Assembly: GCA_947305245.1 (NCBI GenBank)
Contig: CAMZDG010000014.1
Coordinates: 1 to 64,000, forward strand
DNA: 64,000 bases
Source of the DNA: an uncultured Lachnospiraceae bacterium
Lineage (GTDB): Bacteria; Bacillota; Clostridia; Lachnospirales; Lachnospiraceae
Reading direction: 5' to 3'
Position numbers and translations under genes: made by a program. Each line of letters starts with the position of its first letter. Within the stretch, counting starts at the first letter, position 1. The notes beneath the pieces were generated by a model. That model searched no databases and was not told the origin of the DNA. It was given only the letters and a program-made list of their open reading frames with translations. Shown here piece after piece: positions 33,691 through 42,484 of the stretch.

Positions 33691-34663
33691 ACGTGCAAAG
33701 GATTTGCCGCCGGAGTGGGATAAGCTCTGCGAAAAGAATATCTACATGTCCAGAACTTTTATGGACTTTATGGAACGGGTGAATCCGTGCAATCAGTCCT
33801 ACCACCTGTTTTATCAGGAGGAGAAGCTCTATTCCTGCTTTATGATGTTTGAGAGGAAATTTAACCTTTTTATCTTCACGAAATATCACGTTAACGTGCC
33901 GATGAAATTCGTCTACCTGCCGCTGTCCGTATCGCACCCCAGCATTGTGTGGAGCGAGGATAAGACGGAGGTGGGAAAGACACTTCGGAAGATGAAAGGC
34001 ATCAAGATCATCATCAACGTGGGAGAAGAGGAGCTGGAGGGCTTCGCAAAGGGACACTACCTTCCGATCTGCGTTCTGGAGAATCGCTGGAATACCTGGG
34101 AGGATTACCTAGGCTCCATGCGCTCGAGCTACCGAAGAAGGATCCACCAGGCTCTCGAGAAGGGAAAGGAAATCCAGTACCTCGAGCTCGCGGATAACCA
34201 GGATTTCACCGACGAAGACTACCAGCTTTATGAACAGGTCTTCAACCATTCGGAATACTCCCTGGAAAAGCTGACCGCGGACTTCTTTCGCAACGACATT
34301 GCAAAGACCATCCTCCTTCGGATCGACGGAAAGACCCAGGCGTTTCTCCAACTCATCGAAGACCCCGGTAACGACATGCTGATCTTCGAATTCTGCGGCT
34401 ACAACTACGAGATCGCCCACCAGTACGACATCTACTACAACATGCTGGCCTACATCGCCCGCTACGCCATCGAACATAACTTCCGCTATGTCCAATTCGG
34501 CCAAACCGCCTACGACGCCAAACTCAAATTCGGCGCCACCATGTACTACAACTACTACCTACTGTCCCACCATAATCAATTAATTAATCACCTGATCCAA
34601 AAAAAGAACTCTTTCCTGCAATACAAAGTTACCGACTACCACTTCAACGTGTTCAAAGACTAA
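33674..34663 (+). CDS. GNAT/FemAB-like acyltransferase
   Basis: A 329-residue protein. WEDYLGSMRSSYRRRIHQALEKG, followed by YEQVFNHSEYSLEKLTADFF and a C-terminal MLAYIARYAIEHNFRYVQFGQTAYDAK, is the pattern of the Acetyltransf_6 / FemAB-like branch that moves acyl or aminoacyl groups. It overlaps the previous gene by 17 bp. ATG 33674 is favoured by GGAG upstream; GTG 33665 is possible. The last third uses mostly C-ending codons and CAA/AAA rather than CAG/AAG, unlike its neighbours. Confidence 0.78.
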   Translation: MYQRIERAKDLPPEWDKLCEKNIYMSRTFMDFMERVNPCNQSYHLFYQEEKLYSCFMMFERKFNLFIFTKYHVNVPMKFVYLPLSVSHPSIVWSEDKTEVGKTLRKMKGIKIIINVGEEELEGFAKGHYLPICVLENRWNTWEDYLGSMRSSYRRRIHQALEKGKEIQYLELADNQDFTDEDYQLYEQVFNHSEYSLEKLTADFFRNDIAKTILLRIDGKTQAFLQLIEDPGNDMLIFEFCGYNYEIAHQYDIYYNMLAYIARYAIEHNFRYVQFGQTAYDAKLKFGATMYYNYYLLSHHNQLINHLIQKKNSFLQYKVTDYHFNVFKD

Positions 34664-34738
34664 TCAGATAGAACGTTTCAACCCTTCAACAACACCTTAA
34701 GGAATGACCCAACAACAAATTCTGCCCCTTTGATAACA

Positions 34739-34835
34739 CATTCATGAAAGCATTACTAACATTTCCTTTCTCCAATCATTTATTTTTGGGAGAATTCTTA
34801 TGTGTTTTATTCTCTCAACATGCCTTTCATGAATG
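34739..34835. repeat. Inverted repeat in the gap before the radical SAM genes
   Basis: CATTCATGAAAG-CAT (34739-34753) faces ATGC-CTTTCATGAATG (34820-34835). Inside it TTCTCC and GGGAGAA can form a second hairpin. The rest of 34664-34857 is C-rich and G-poor with no gene. No T-run follows. Confidence 0.7.
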
Positions 34836-34857
34836 CTCCATGATAACTTTCATCAAT

Positions 34858-35034
34858 CTCGAGGGGATTGGTCGGGATGGCCTCCCGTAGGCATGTGTCC
34901 CAAGCGTCGGTACTTAGGGGACGTATGTGGTCAAAACGGCACTTGTGGCGGTTTGACCACGGACCCTTAGTACCGATACGCTGGACTCATAGCGCGAGCG
35001 TGCCTACGGGAGACTATCCCGACCAAGCCCCGAG
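34858..35034 (+). repeat. Structured rod-like repeat element, copy 1
   Basis: One long imperfect hairpin. Ends CTCGAGGGG (34858-34866) and CCCCGAG (35028-35034); helix TTGGTCGGGAT/ATCCCGACCAA (34868-34878/35016-35026); helix CTCCCGTAGGCA/TGCCTACGGGAG (34882-34893/35001-35012) with one C-A mismatch between them; internal loop; helix AGCGT..GGTACTTAGGG/CCCTTAGTACC..ACGCT (34903-34982) with one T-T mismatch; apical GTGGTCAAA/TTTGACCAC (34927-34960). It ends 20 bp before the radical SAM start codon, on the same strand. Related copies lie at 55171-55399 and 55585-55826 and a minimal one at 40861-40937. RNA or mobile-element nature is undecided. Confidence 0.85.
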
Positions 35035-35054
35035 AATCGCAGGGAGGTACCCCC

Positions 35055-36467
35055 ATGAAAGTAATGTTGGTCCGTCCGAAACCCCATAAGAATTCTCTCG
35101 GCCTCTCAGACCTTATGACCTGCGAGCCCATCGAGCTGGAGTATGTCTCCACGCTCTGCAAATCCCTCGGTCACGAGGTGATCATCGAGGACATGATCCT
35201 GGAGAAAAAGCCCCTGGACGCTTTGGTTCGGGAGTTTGGACCGCAGGTCGTCATGTTCACGGCGTACATCACGCACGTCAACGTGGTCAGACATTATTCC
35301 GACCTTGTCAAGAGCGTTGACAAAAAGATCATCACGGCCGTGGGCGGCGTACACAGCGAGGTCCTGCCGGAGGATTTCGATTACGTCAACATTGATTACG
35401 TGATCGGTATCAATGGCATGCAAAACACGGAGATCCTCCTGAACGCCATTGAGAAGAACGAGGAGCCCGTGTTCCTGCGCGACAAGATCGACAAGTCCTA
35501 CGTGCTGCCCATGCCGGACCGCGAGAGCACGGCGAGATACCGAAAGCGCTATGACTATGCCTATCACGTGCCCTGCGCGCTCCTAAAGACTTCCTTCGGG
35601 TGCCCTTATGACTGTAAATTCTGCTTCTGCGTACAGATCACTCAGAAGCAGTATTATGAAAGGGAACTCGCTCCCGTCATGGAGGAACTGAAGCGGATCG
35701 AGGAGCCGAACGTTTTCATCGTGGACGACAATTTCCTGGTGAGCCGCGAGAGGATCCTTACCTTCTGCAGACTGCTGGAAGAGAATGAGATCAAAAAGAC
35801 CTTCATCATCTTTGGAAGGGCGGATTTCATCGTCAGGAACCCGGATATGATCAAGCTCCTTGCGGAGCACGGGCTCGACGCGGTGTTCGTCGGGATCGAG
35901 AGCTTCAAGCAGAGCGACCTAAATGACTTTAATAAAAAGACGGACGTGGAGACGAGCGAGCAGGCTTCGGAAATCCTGTATCAGAATCACGTGGACCTTT
36001 ACGGCGGTGCCATCGTGGGACCGGACTGGGACAAAAAGGATTTTCGAAATTTCGCGAAATGGATCCGAAGGATGCACATTCGTTACGTGAATCTACAGCC
36101 CTTGGTTCCGCTGCCTGCAACGCCCATTTATGATGATTATAAGGACCAGCTCCTCTTAAAGCGCGAGGAGTATGAGAAATGGGATCTGACGCACCTGGCG
36201 ATCCTGCCGACAAGGCTGACGCCATCGCAGTATTATTTCGAGATCATACGCGGGTATTTCCGGACAACGGCGAGCTTTAGTTCTCTTCGGTACATTCGAA
36301 AGAAATGCGGCGTCAGGGTGGAGGTGAAGTGCTTCCGCGGCGCCATGAAGATGCTCTGGCACTATGTCAAGATGATCTGGGAATACAGAGGGATTCAAAA
36401 GTATGAAGGAAGGGAAGCGGATGGAAAAGCAAAAAAGAATGTTGTTGATCCAGCCAACGATCTATGA
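35055..36467 (+). CDS. B12-binding-type radical SAM protein A
   Basis: A 470-residue protein. Residues 1-150 form a cobalamin-binding-like Rossmann domain (MKVMLVRPKPHKN, VMFTAYITHVNVV, GGVHSEVLPEDF) but without the DxHxxG cobalamin motif. The radical SAM barrel follows with the 4Fe-4S motif CPYDCKFC (Cys183, Cys187, Cys190), then FIVDDNFLVSRERI and VGIESF. This BchE/HpnJ-like group includes methyltransferases, cyclases and C-C coupling enzymes in lipid and antibiotic pathways. It overlaps the next radical SAM gene by 47 bp. AGGGAGG precedes the ATG; a structured element lies just upstream. Confidence 0.88.
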   Translation: MKVMLVRPKPHKNSLGLSDLMTCEPIELEYVSTLCKSLGHEVIIEDMILEKKPLDALVREFGPQVVMFTAYITHVNVVRHYSDLVKSVDKKIITAVGGVHSEVLPEDFDYVNIDYVIGINGMQNTEILLNAIEKNEEPVFLRDKIDKSYVLPMPDRESTARYRKRYDYAYHVPCALLKTSFGCPYDCKFCFCVQITQKQYYERELAPVMEELKRIEEPNVFIVDDNFLVSRERILTFCRLLEENEIKKTFIIFGRADFIVRNPDMIKLLAEHGLDAVFVGIESFKQSDLNDFNKKTDVETSEQASEILYQNHVDLYGGAIVGPDWDKKDFRNFAKWIRRMHIRYVNLQPLVPLPATPIYDDYKDQLLLKREEYEKWDLTHLAILPTRLTPSQYYFEIIRGYFRTTASFSSLRYIRKKCGVRVEVKCFRGAMKMLWHYVKMIWEYRGIQKYEGREADGKAKKNVVDPANDL

Positions 36468-37749
36468 TAACAATCATCTGCTGGTGAAAAAGGACCGCCT
36501 GTTTTTCATTGGCCTGACCATGCCACTTCTCGCCGCGGAGTGTGGGGATGACTGGGAGGTGGAGATCTGCATCGAGACCATCGAAGAGGTTCCCTGGGAT
36601 ACGGACATTGACCTCATCGGCATCGGCAGCATGGGGCACTCCATCATCCGCGGGATCGAGATCGCCAAGGAATTCAAAAAGCGCGGGAAGACCGTGGTCA
36701 TGGGCGGGTATATGGCGAGTCTTGTGTCCGAGGAAGTGAAGCAGTACTGCGACGCCATTATGATCGGGGATGCGGAAGGCTATTGGCAGGAGATGCTGAC
36801 GGACTATCTGAACGACACGCTAAAGCCGTTCTACATGAAGCACATTGACACGTTGTCCACGCCCCTGCCCCGTTATGAGCTTGTGACCTGTAAAAAGATC
36901 GGAGATTTTCTGCCGGTGCAGGCGGGGAGAGGGTGCCCCAACAATTGCTCCTTCTGTTCGATCGCGTGCCTCTATAAGGGGAAGTATTTAAGGAGAGAGA
37001 TCCCGGAAGTGATGCGGGACATCAGGAAGGTCAAGGAACTGGGCTTTAAGAAATTCCTTTTGATCGATGATAACATTCTCTCGGACAGAAAGTATACCAT
37101 GGATCTTTGCAATGAGATCAAAAAGCTCCACATGACCTGGTACAGCCAGTGCTCCATCAAGCTCGCGGAGGATCCAGAGCTCTTAAAATGCGTGGCGGAC
37201 AGCGGCTGCATCTGTCTTAGCTTCGGCCTGGAATCCATCTCGCCCGGGAACCTAAAGAAAATCAATAAATCCTGGGAAGATCCGAGGGAGTATGGAAGGC
37301 TCGTGAAGACCATCATCGACGCGGGGATCGACGTGGCGACGGAGATGATGATCGGGCTCGAGGATGACACGGTGCAAAGCATCAAGGACACGGCGAAGTT
37401 CGTGATCGACAATAAGATCACGGCGCCGAAATTTTATATTATCACGCCCGTGCCCGGGACGCCGTTTTTCGACGACGTCAAGGACAGCGAGGAGCTGGTG
37501 AACAAGGATATTTATACTTATAGCCCCTCCGGGCCGGCGGTGAAAAACAGCGCACACCTGACCGCGGAAGAGATCGATGAGATGTACTGGTGGCTTTATA
37601 ACGAGGTATATTCCGTGAAGAATATTCTCAAGCGGATCGTGTTTTGCCGAAGCTTCGTAAGGCATCCGATGCGGTCGATGTTCAACCTCGGCGTCAATTT
37701 CTTCTACCGCTATCACATCAAGCATAACATTGCGCCGATCATTATCTGA
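36421..37749 (+). CDS. B12-binding-type radical SAM protein B
   Basis: A 442-residue relative of the preceding protein. The N-terminal Rossmann domain (RMLLIQPTIYDNNH, DLIGIGSMGHSI, VVMGGYMASLV) is followed by CPNNCSFC (Cys172, Cys176, Cys179), FLLIDDNILSDRKYTMDLC, LSFGLESISP and TEMMIGLEDDT. The C-terminal tail is helical and basic, perhaps membrane-associated, as in radical SAM enzymes acting on lipids. ATG 36421, preceded by AAGGAAGGG, is preferred over ATG 36403. Two such enzymes in tandem behind an acyl-activating enzyme and two acyltransferases suggest a multistep modification of one product; the product is unknown. Confidence 0.88.
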   Translation: MEKQKRMLLIQPTIYDNNHLLVKKDRLFFIGLTMPLLAAECGDDWEVEICIETIEEVPWDTDIDLIGIGSMGHSIIRGIEIAKEFKKRGKTVVMGGYMASLVSEEVKQYCDAIMIGDAEGYWQEMLTDYLNDTLKPFYMKHIDTLSTPLPRYELVTCKKIGDFLPVQAGRGCPNNCSFCSIACLYKGKYLRREIPEVMRDIRKVKELGFKKFLLIDDNILSDRKYTMDLCNEIKKLHMTWYSQCSIKLAEDPELLKCVADSGCICLSFGLESISPGNLKKINKSWEDPREYGRLVKTIIDAGIDVATEMMIGLEDDTVQSIKDTAKFVIDNKITAPKFYIITPVPGTPFFDDVKDSEELVNKDIYTYSPSGPAVKNSAHLTAEEIDEMYWWLYNEVYSVKNILKRIVFCRSFVRHPMRSMFNLGVNFFYRYHIKHNIAPIII

Positions 37750-37823
37750 GAGCGCGTAATGATATGGAGAAATGGGACAGGGCGAAAAGATGGATGGCGC
37801 CAGGCACAAAGAGAAATTGGGGC

Positions 37824-37852
37824 TTGACAATTACCGTGGCAGGCGGTATATT
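37824..37852 (+). promoter_or_regulatory. Promoter of the valS leader
   Basis: TTGACA (37824-37829), 17 bp, TATATT (37847-37852). Confidence 0.85.
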
Positions 37853-37857
37853 TCCTT

Positions 37858-38160
37858 TAAGAGAAAAAGGCCGTGAGGAAGAGGAGTACGCCGATACCCC
37901 TTGTCAGAGAAGGCATCCGCCCATGGGGCGCTGCGAGGATGCCGCGAGGAAGGATGGCGGAAGGTAGCTTCGGAGCCGGAGAACTGAAAATAGAGTAGGT
38001 TCTCACGATCGATCCCCGTTACCGGATCAGACTTTGAACCGCTTGCAAAAGAGGGAGAAGTCATGGAGAGAAGCGTCGTGAGGCGTTTCGAAAACAAAGG
38101 TGGTACCGCGTAGCATACGCCCTTTGCAAACAAATCGTTTGCAGAGGGCTTCACTTTTTT
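37858..38160 (+). ncRNA. T-box riboswitch, valine type
   Basis: The antiterminator core AAAGGTGGTACCGCG (38096-38110) is the diagnostic T-box sequence. A terminator follows: GCCCTTTGCAAAC (38119-38131) pairs with GTTTGCAGAGGGC (38137-38149), then TTCACTTTTTT. Upstream lies a roughly 200-nt stem I region with AGAGAAGGCATCC; GTA at 37964-37966 is a possible valine specifier codon, but the loop was not modelled. Uncharged valine tRNA would favour the antiterminator and read-through into valS. Confidence 0.93.
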
Positions 38161-38198
38161 AAATCCTTTGCGAACAAAGACGAAAAGGAGGAAACCAA

Positions 38199-40859
38199 AT
38201 GAGTAAGGAACTGGCAAAGACCTACGATCCTCAGGGCATTGAGGACAAGCTGTACCAGAAATGGCTGGACAAGAAGTATTTTCATGCGGAGGTAGATCAC
38301 TCCAAGACACCGTTCACCATCGTGATCCCGCCCCCAAACATCACCGGACAGCTCCACATGGGGCATGCACTGGATAATACCATGCAGGACATCCTGATCC
38401 GCTTCAAGAGGATGCAGGGATATAATGCGCTTTGGCAGCCCGGCACGGACCACGCATCCATCGCAACCGAGGTCAAGATCATTGAAAAGCTGAAGGAGCA
38501 GGGCATCGATAAGCATGATCTCGGCAGAGAAAAGTTCCTCGAGCGCGCATGGGAGTGGAAGAAGGAGTACGGCGGACGCATCATTTCTCAGCTGAAAAAG
38601 ATGGGGTCCTCCTGCGACTGGGACAGAGAGCGCTTCACCATGGACGAGGGCTGTAACAAGGCCGTGACCGAAGTGTTCGTAAAGATGCACGAGAAAGGGT
38701 ATATCTATAAAGGCTCCAGGATCATCAACTGGTGTCCCGTTTGTAATACCTCCATCTCTGACGCAGAGGTGGTATACGAGGAGCAGGCCGGGCATTTCTG
38801 GCATATTAAGTATCCCATCATGAATGAGGATGGGACGCCTTCGACAACGGAGTTCCTGACCTTTGCGACGACCCGTCCCGAGACCATGCTCGGTGATACC
38901 GCGGTTGCCATTCATCCCGAGGATGAGAGATATCAGCACCTGATCGGCAAGAAGGTAATGCTTCCGCTCATGAACCGCGTGATCCCCGTTGTGACGGATT
39001 CCTACGTTGACAGAGAGTTCGGTACCGGCGTCGTAAAGATCACGCCCGCGCATGACCCGAACGACTTCGAGGTTGGCAAGCGTCATAACCTTCCCGTGAT
39101 CAACGTGATGAATGATGACGCGACGATCAATGAGAACGGCGGGAAGTTTGCCGGCATGGATCGCTATGAGGCGAGAGCCGCCATCGTGAAGGAACTCGAC
39201 GAGATGGGCCTTCTCGTAAAGATCGAGGATCACGTTCATAACGTTGGAACGCATGACAGATGTAAGACGACCATTGAGCCCATGGTAAAGGAGCAGTGGT
39301 TCGTAAAGATGGACGAGCTGATAAAGCCCGCCGTGGAAGCAGTGAAAACCGGCGACATCAAGCTCATTCCTGAGCGCATGGAGAAGACCTATTATAACTG
39401 GACCGACAACATCCGCGACTGGTGTATCAGCCGTCAGCTTTGGTGGGGTCACAGAATTCCTGCGTATTACTGCGACAAGTGCGGCGAGATCGTTGTTGCT
39501 GCAGAGGCGCCCGAGAGGTGCCCGAAGTGCGGCTGCGAGCACTTCACACAGGATCCCGACACGCTGGACACCTGGTTCTCCTCCGCGCTTTGGCCGTTTG
39601 AGACGCTCGGCTGGCCGGAACAGACGGAAGATCTGAAGTACTTCTATCCCACGGACGTGCTGGTGACCGGATATGACATTATCTTCTTCTGGGTTATCCG
39701 TATGATCTTCTCCGGCTTTGAGCAGATGGGCGAGAAGCCCTTTAAGACCGTGCTCTTCCACGGACTGGTTCGCGACAGCCAGGGCCGCAAGATGAGTAAG
39801 TCGCTCGGCAACGGCATCGATCCTTTGGAGATCATTGAAAAGTACGGCGCCGACGCACTTCGTCTGACCCTGATCACTGGCAACGCGCCCGGAAATGACA
39901 TGAGATTCTATTACGAGAGAGTGGAGAACTCCCGTAACTTTGCAAATAAGGTTTGGAACGCTTCCAGATTCATCATGATGAACATGGACGGCAAGACCGT
40001 GACCACTCCCGCGGCAGGCGACCTTCAGCCCGTTGACAAGTGGATCCTCTCCAAGCTCAACACTTTGGTGAAGGACGTAACCGACAACATGGAAAGCTTC
40101 GAGCTTGGCATCGCGGTGCAGAAGGTATATGACTTCATCTGGGATGAGTTCTGTGACTGGTACATCGAGATGGTAAAGCCGCGTCTTTATAATACGGATG
40201 ATGCCGTGAGCCAGAATGCGGCGCTCTGGACCTTGAAGACCGTTCTGATCGACGCACTGAAGCTTCTTCATCCCTACATGCCGTTCATCACTGAGGAGAT
40301 CTTCTGCACGCTGCAGAGCGAGGAAGAGTCTATCATGATCAGCAAGTGGCCCGTTTATGACGAGGCAAGAAACTACGCGAAGGAAGAGAAGGCCATCGAG
40401 ATCATCAAGGAAGCCGTTCGCGGCATTCGTAACGTTCGCAGCGAGATGAACGTGGCACCTTCCCGTAAGGCAAGCGTACATTTGGTGAGCGAGGACAAGC
40501 ACATTCTTCGGGCATTCACGGAGGGCAAGCTTTTCTTTGCATCCCTTGCATATGCGAGCGAAGTATTCATTCAGGAAGACAAGACCGGTATCGCGGACGA
40601 CGCGGTATCCGTAGTGATCCCTGGAGCGACCCTGTACATTCCTTTTGCGGAACTCGTTGATATTTCTGCTGAGATCGAAAGACTTGAAAAGGAGCAAAGG
40701 CGCCTGGAGGGCGAGCTTGCCAGAGTAAATGGCATGCTTTCCAACGAGAGATTCCTTTCCAAGGCTCCTGAGGCGAAGATCGCCGAAGAGAAGGAGAAAC
40801 TTGTGAAGTATAATAGGATGATGGAGCAGGTGACGACGAGACTTTCCCAATTAAGGTAA
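38199..40859 (+). CDS. valS: Valyl-tRNA synthetase
   Basis: An 886-residue class I synthetase. [14 protein letters not shown] carries the HIGH signature and [11 protein letters not shown] the KMSKS loop. The editing domain holds [16 protein letters not shown], and a zinc-finger-like CDKCGE...CPKCGCE lies before the second half of the catalytic domain. The C-terminal arm is a coiled coil ([18 protein letters not shown]). Length and order match bacterial ValS. It charges tRNA-Val and removes threonyl errors. Control is by the upstream T-box. AAAGGAGG precedes the ATG. Confidence 0.98.
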   Translation: MSKELAKTYDPQGIEDKLYQKWLDKKYFHAEVDHSKTPFTIVIPPPNITGQLHMGHALDNTMQDILIRFKRMQGYNALWQPGTDHASIATEVKIIEKLKEQGIDKHDLGREKFLERAWEWKKEYGGRIISQLKKMGSSCDWDRERFTMDEGCNKAVTEVFVKMHEKGYIYKGSRIINWCPVCNTSISDAEVVYEEQAGHFWHIKYPIMNEDGTPSTTEFLTFATTRPETMLGDTAVAIHPEDERYQHLIGKKVMLPLMNRVIPVVTDSYVDREFGTGVVKITPAHDPNDFEVGKRHNLPVINVMNDDATINENGGKFAGMDRYEARAAIVKELDEMGLLVKIEDHVHNVGTHDRCKTTIEPMVKEQWFVKMDELIKPAVEAVKTGDIKLIPERMEKTYYNWTDNIRDWCISRQLWWGHRIPAYYCDKCGEIVVAAEAPERCPKCGCEHFTQDPDTLDTWFSSALWPFETLGWPEQTEDLKYFYPTDVLVTGYDIIFFWVIRMIFSGFEQMGEKPFKTVLFHGLVRDSQGRKMSKSLGNGIDPLEIIEKYGADALRLTLITGNAPGNDMRFYYERVENSRNFANKVWNASRFIMMNMDGKTVTTPAAGDLQPVDKWILSKLNTLVKDVTDNMESFELGIAVQKVYDFIWDEFCDWYIEMVKPRLYNTDDAVSQNAALWTLKTVLIDALKLLHPYMPFITEEIFCTLQSEEESIMISKWPVYDEARNYAKEEKAIEIIKEAVRGIRNVRSEMNVAPSRKASVHLVSEDKHILRAFTEGKLFFASLAYASEVFIQEDKTGIADDAVSVVIPGATLYIPFAELVDISAEIERLEKEQRRLEGELARVNGMLSNERFLSKAPEAKIAEEKEKLVKYNRMMEQVTTRLSQLR

Positions 40860-40860
40860 T

Positions 40861-40937
40861 ACTCGGGGCTGATGATGGGATCGTCTTTTCACTAACCTTT
40901 TGACCTGAAAAGACGATCCCGTCCATCCCCTCGAAGT
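40861..40937 (-). repeat. Minimal member of the structured repeat family (copy 4)
   Basis: Begins one base after the valS stop. Ends ACTCGGGG (40861-40868) and CCCCTCGAAGT (40927-40937) match the family ends in minus orientation. The core is a perfect 15-bp hairpin, GGGATCGTCTTTTCA/TGAAAAGACGATCCC (40877-40891/40906-40920), in place of the inner helices of the long copies. It may also act as a transcript end, though no T-run is present. Confidence 0.65.
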
Positions 40938-40947
40938 TTGGCAAATG

Positions 40948-41007
40948 AATGGACCACGAACCCCGTCCCTGGAGTTCAATGGACCACGAACCCCGTCCCT
41001 GGAGTTC
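40948..41007 (+). repeat. Two perfect 30-bp tandem repeats before folC
   Basis: AATGGACCACGAACC plus CCGTCCCTGGAGTTC is repeated exactly at 40948-40977 and 40978-41007, ending 13 bp before the folC ATG. No ribosome site stronger than AGG/ATAGGAA follows. Confidence 0.93.
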
Positions 41008-41020
41008 ACAGGTATAGGAA

Positions 41021-42484
41021 ATGATTAAGCAAGAGATCAAGACGTATGAGGAGGCCGCGGAGTATTTGTTGAATATTCCGCGGTTTACCAAAAAGAATAG
41101 CATGGAGGATACGAAGGCGTTTCTTGGGCGCCTGGGGGATCCGGACAGGGATCTGAAGATCCTGCACGTGGCTGGCACAAACGGGAAGGGTAGCGTTTGT
41201 GCCTATTTGCGATATGTGCTGGAAGAGGCGGGCTATAGCGTGTGTTCCTTTACTTCGCCGCATTTGGTGGACGTGAGGGAGAGGTTTTTGATCCGGGGAG
41301 AGATGGTGAGCAAGGAAGCGTTCTTGCAGGCATTCCGAGTGATCTACGACATGATCCCCTGGGAGATGCTCTCTTCGGGAGATACCTTTAATGAAGGGGG
41401 GAAGCTTCCGGAGGGCTTTTATCATCCGACGTTCTTTGAATATTTGTTCTTTATGGCCATGGTTTTGTTCCGTGAGGCCAGGCCGGATTATTGCATTTTG
41501 GAGACGGGACTGGGAGGAAGACTGGACGCCACAAATGCGGTGGCGAAGAAGGAACTTGCAGTCATTACGAGGATCAGTCTGGATCACATGGAGTATCTGG
41601 GCGACACCGCAGTGAAGATCGCGGGAGAGAAGGCGGGGATCATTGCACCCGGGACTCCCGTCATCTATTTGGACGATGAAAAGAGCGTAAGCGCGGTTTT
41701 TGACGAAAGGGCGAAGAAACTTGGCGCAAAGCCAAGTCCCGTGTCGACAAGCGACTACGAGCTGATAAAATTTCAGAATAAAATCATTGATTTTTCTTTA
41801 CTTACTCGTTATTATAAAGATATTAGCGTAACTCTGCACACGGCGGCTCTGTATCAGATGGAGAACGCCGCTTTAGCCGTGCGCGCCATTGAGGAATTGG
41901 ATCAGGGCCGCACCATTACGGCAAAGCAGGTGATTGACGGACTGGGGAAATGTTTCTGGCCCGGACGGATGGAGGAGATCGCGGCGGACGTCTTCGTCGA
42001 CGGAGCGCATAATGCGGACGGCGTCAGGGCGTTTTTGGAATCCGTGAAGGCGGATGGCTGGCAGGGAAAAAGAACGCTGGTGTTCTCGGCCGTGAAGGAC
42101 AAGCAGTTTGACGTCATGCTCGGCGAGATCATGGCATCGAAGCTATTTTCGAAGCTTTCTCTCGTGCCCATTCATTCGGGGCGCGCGACGGACTTAGGGA
42201 CGCTCGTGGAGCTCGCGAAGCAGCTGCGGGGCAGGCTGGCAGGCAATGCTTCGGAAGAGAAGGAAGACAAGCCTTTGTCCGAGGGCAAAGCAGCAGGCAA
42301 TGCATTGGATGAGAAAGCAGGCAAGTCCTTGCCGGAGATCGGAACGTATGATGGCGTACGGACGGCAATGGAGGAATTGTTGAGAATAAAACGGGGCGAT
42401 GAGAGGATCTACGTCGCCGGAAGCCTTTACCTTGTCGGTGAAGTGAAAGCAAGTTTAGGAGTTTTGAAAGATGATCAATTTTGA
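41021..42484 (+). CDS. folC: Folylpolyglutamate synthase / dihydrofolate synthase
   Basis: A 487-residue Mur-ligase-fold enzyme. The P-loop VAGTNGKGSVCAYLR, then SFTSPHLVDVRERF (the folate loop), LETGLGGRLDATNAV and ISLDHMEYLGDT are all present. The ligase C-terminal domain has DGAHNADGVRAFL. A low-complexity insert near residues 405-435 (SEEKEDKPLSEGKAAGNALDEKAGKSLPE) carries two related GNA.(S/L)(E/D)EK units not typical of FolC. It adds glutamate to (dihydro)folate in the cytosol. The ATG has only a weak ribosome site. It overlaps a small gene at its 3' end by 14 bp. Confidence 0.95.
   Translation: MIKQEIKTYEEAAEYLLNIPRFTKKNSMEDTKAFLGRLGDPDRDLKILHVAGTNGKGSVCAYLRYVLEEAGYSVCSFTSPHLVDVRERFLIRGEMVSKEAFLQAFRVIYDMIPWEMLSSGDTFNEGGKLPEGFYHPTFFEYLFFMAMVLFREARPDYCILETGLGGRLDATNAVAKKELAVITRISLDHMEYLGDTAVKIAGEKAGIIAPGTPVIYLDDEKSVSAVFDERAKKLGAKPSPVSTSDYELIKFQNKIIDFSLLTRYYKDISVTLHTAALYQMENAALAVRAIEELDQGRTITAKQVIDGLGKCFWPGRMEEIAADVFVDGAHNADGVRAFLESVKADGWQGKRTLVFSAVKDKQFDVMLGEIMASKLFSKLSLVPIHSGRATDLGTLVELAKQLRGRLAGNASEEKEDKPLSEGKAAGNALDEKAGKSLPEIGTYDGVRTAMEELLRIKRGDERIYVAGSLYLVGEVKASLGVLKDDQF

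Noticed and set aside
34868..35089. 73-codon frame inside element copy 1
   Set aside because: The frame is not kept in copies 2 and 3, whereas base pairing is; selection is on structure.
38151..40850. 899-codon open frame on the minus strand
   Set aside because: It is the exact antisense of valS, caused by codon bias; the product has no recognisable domain and consists of His/Leu/Arg-rich sequence.
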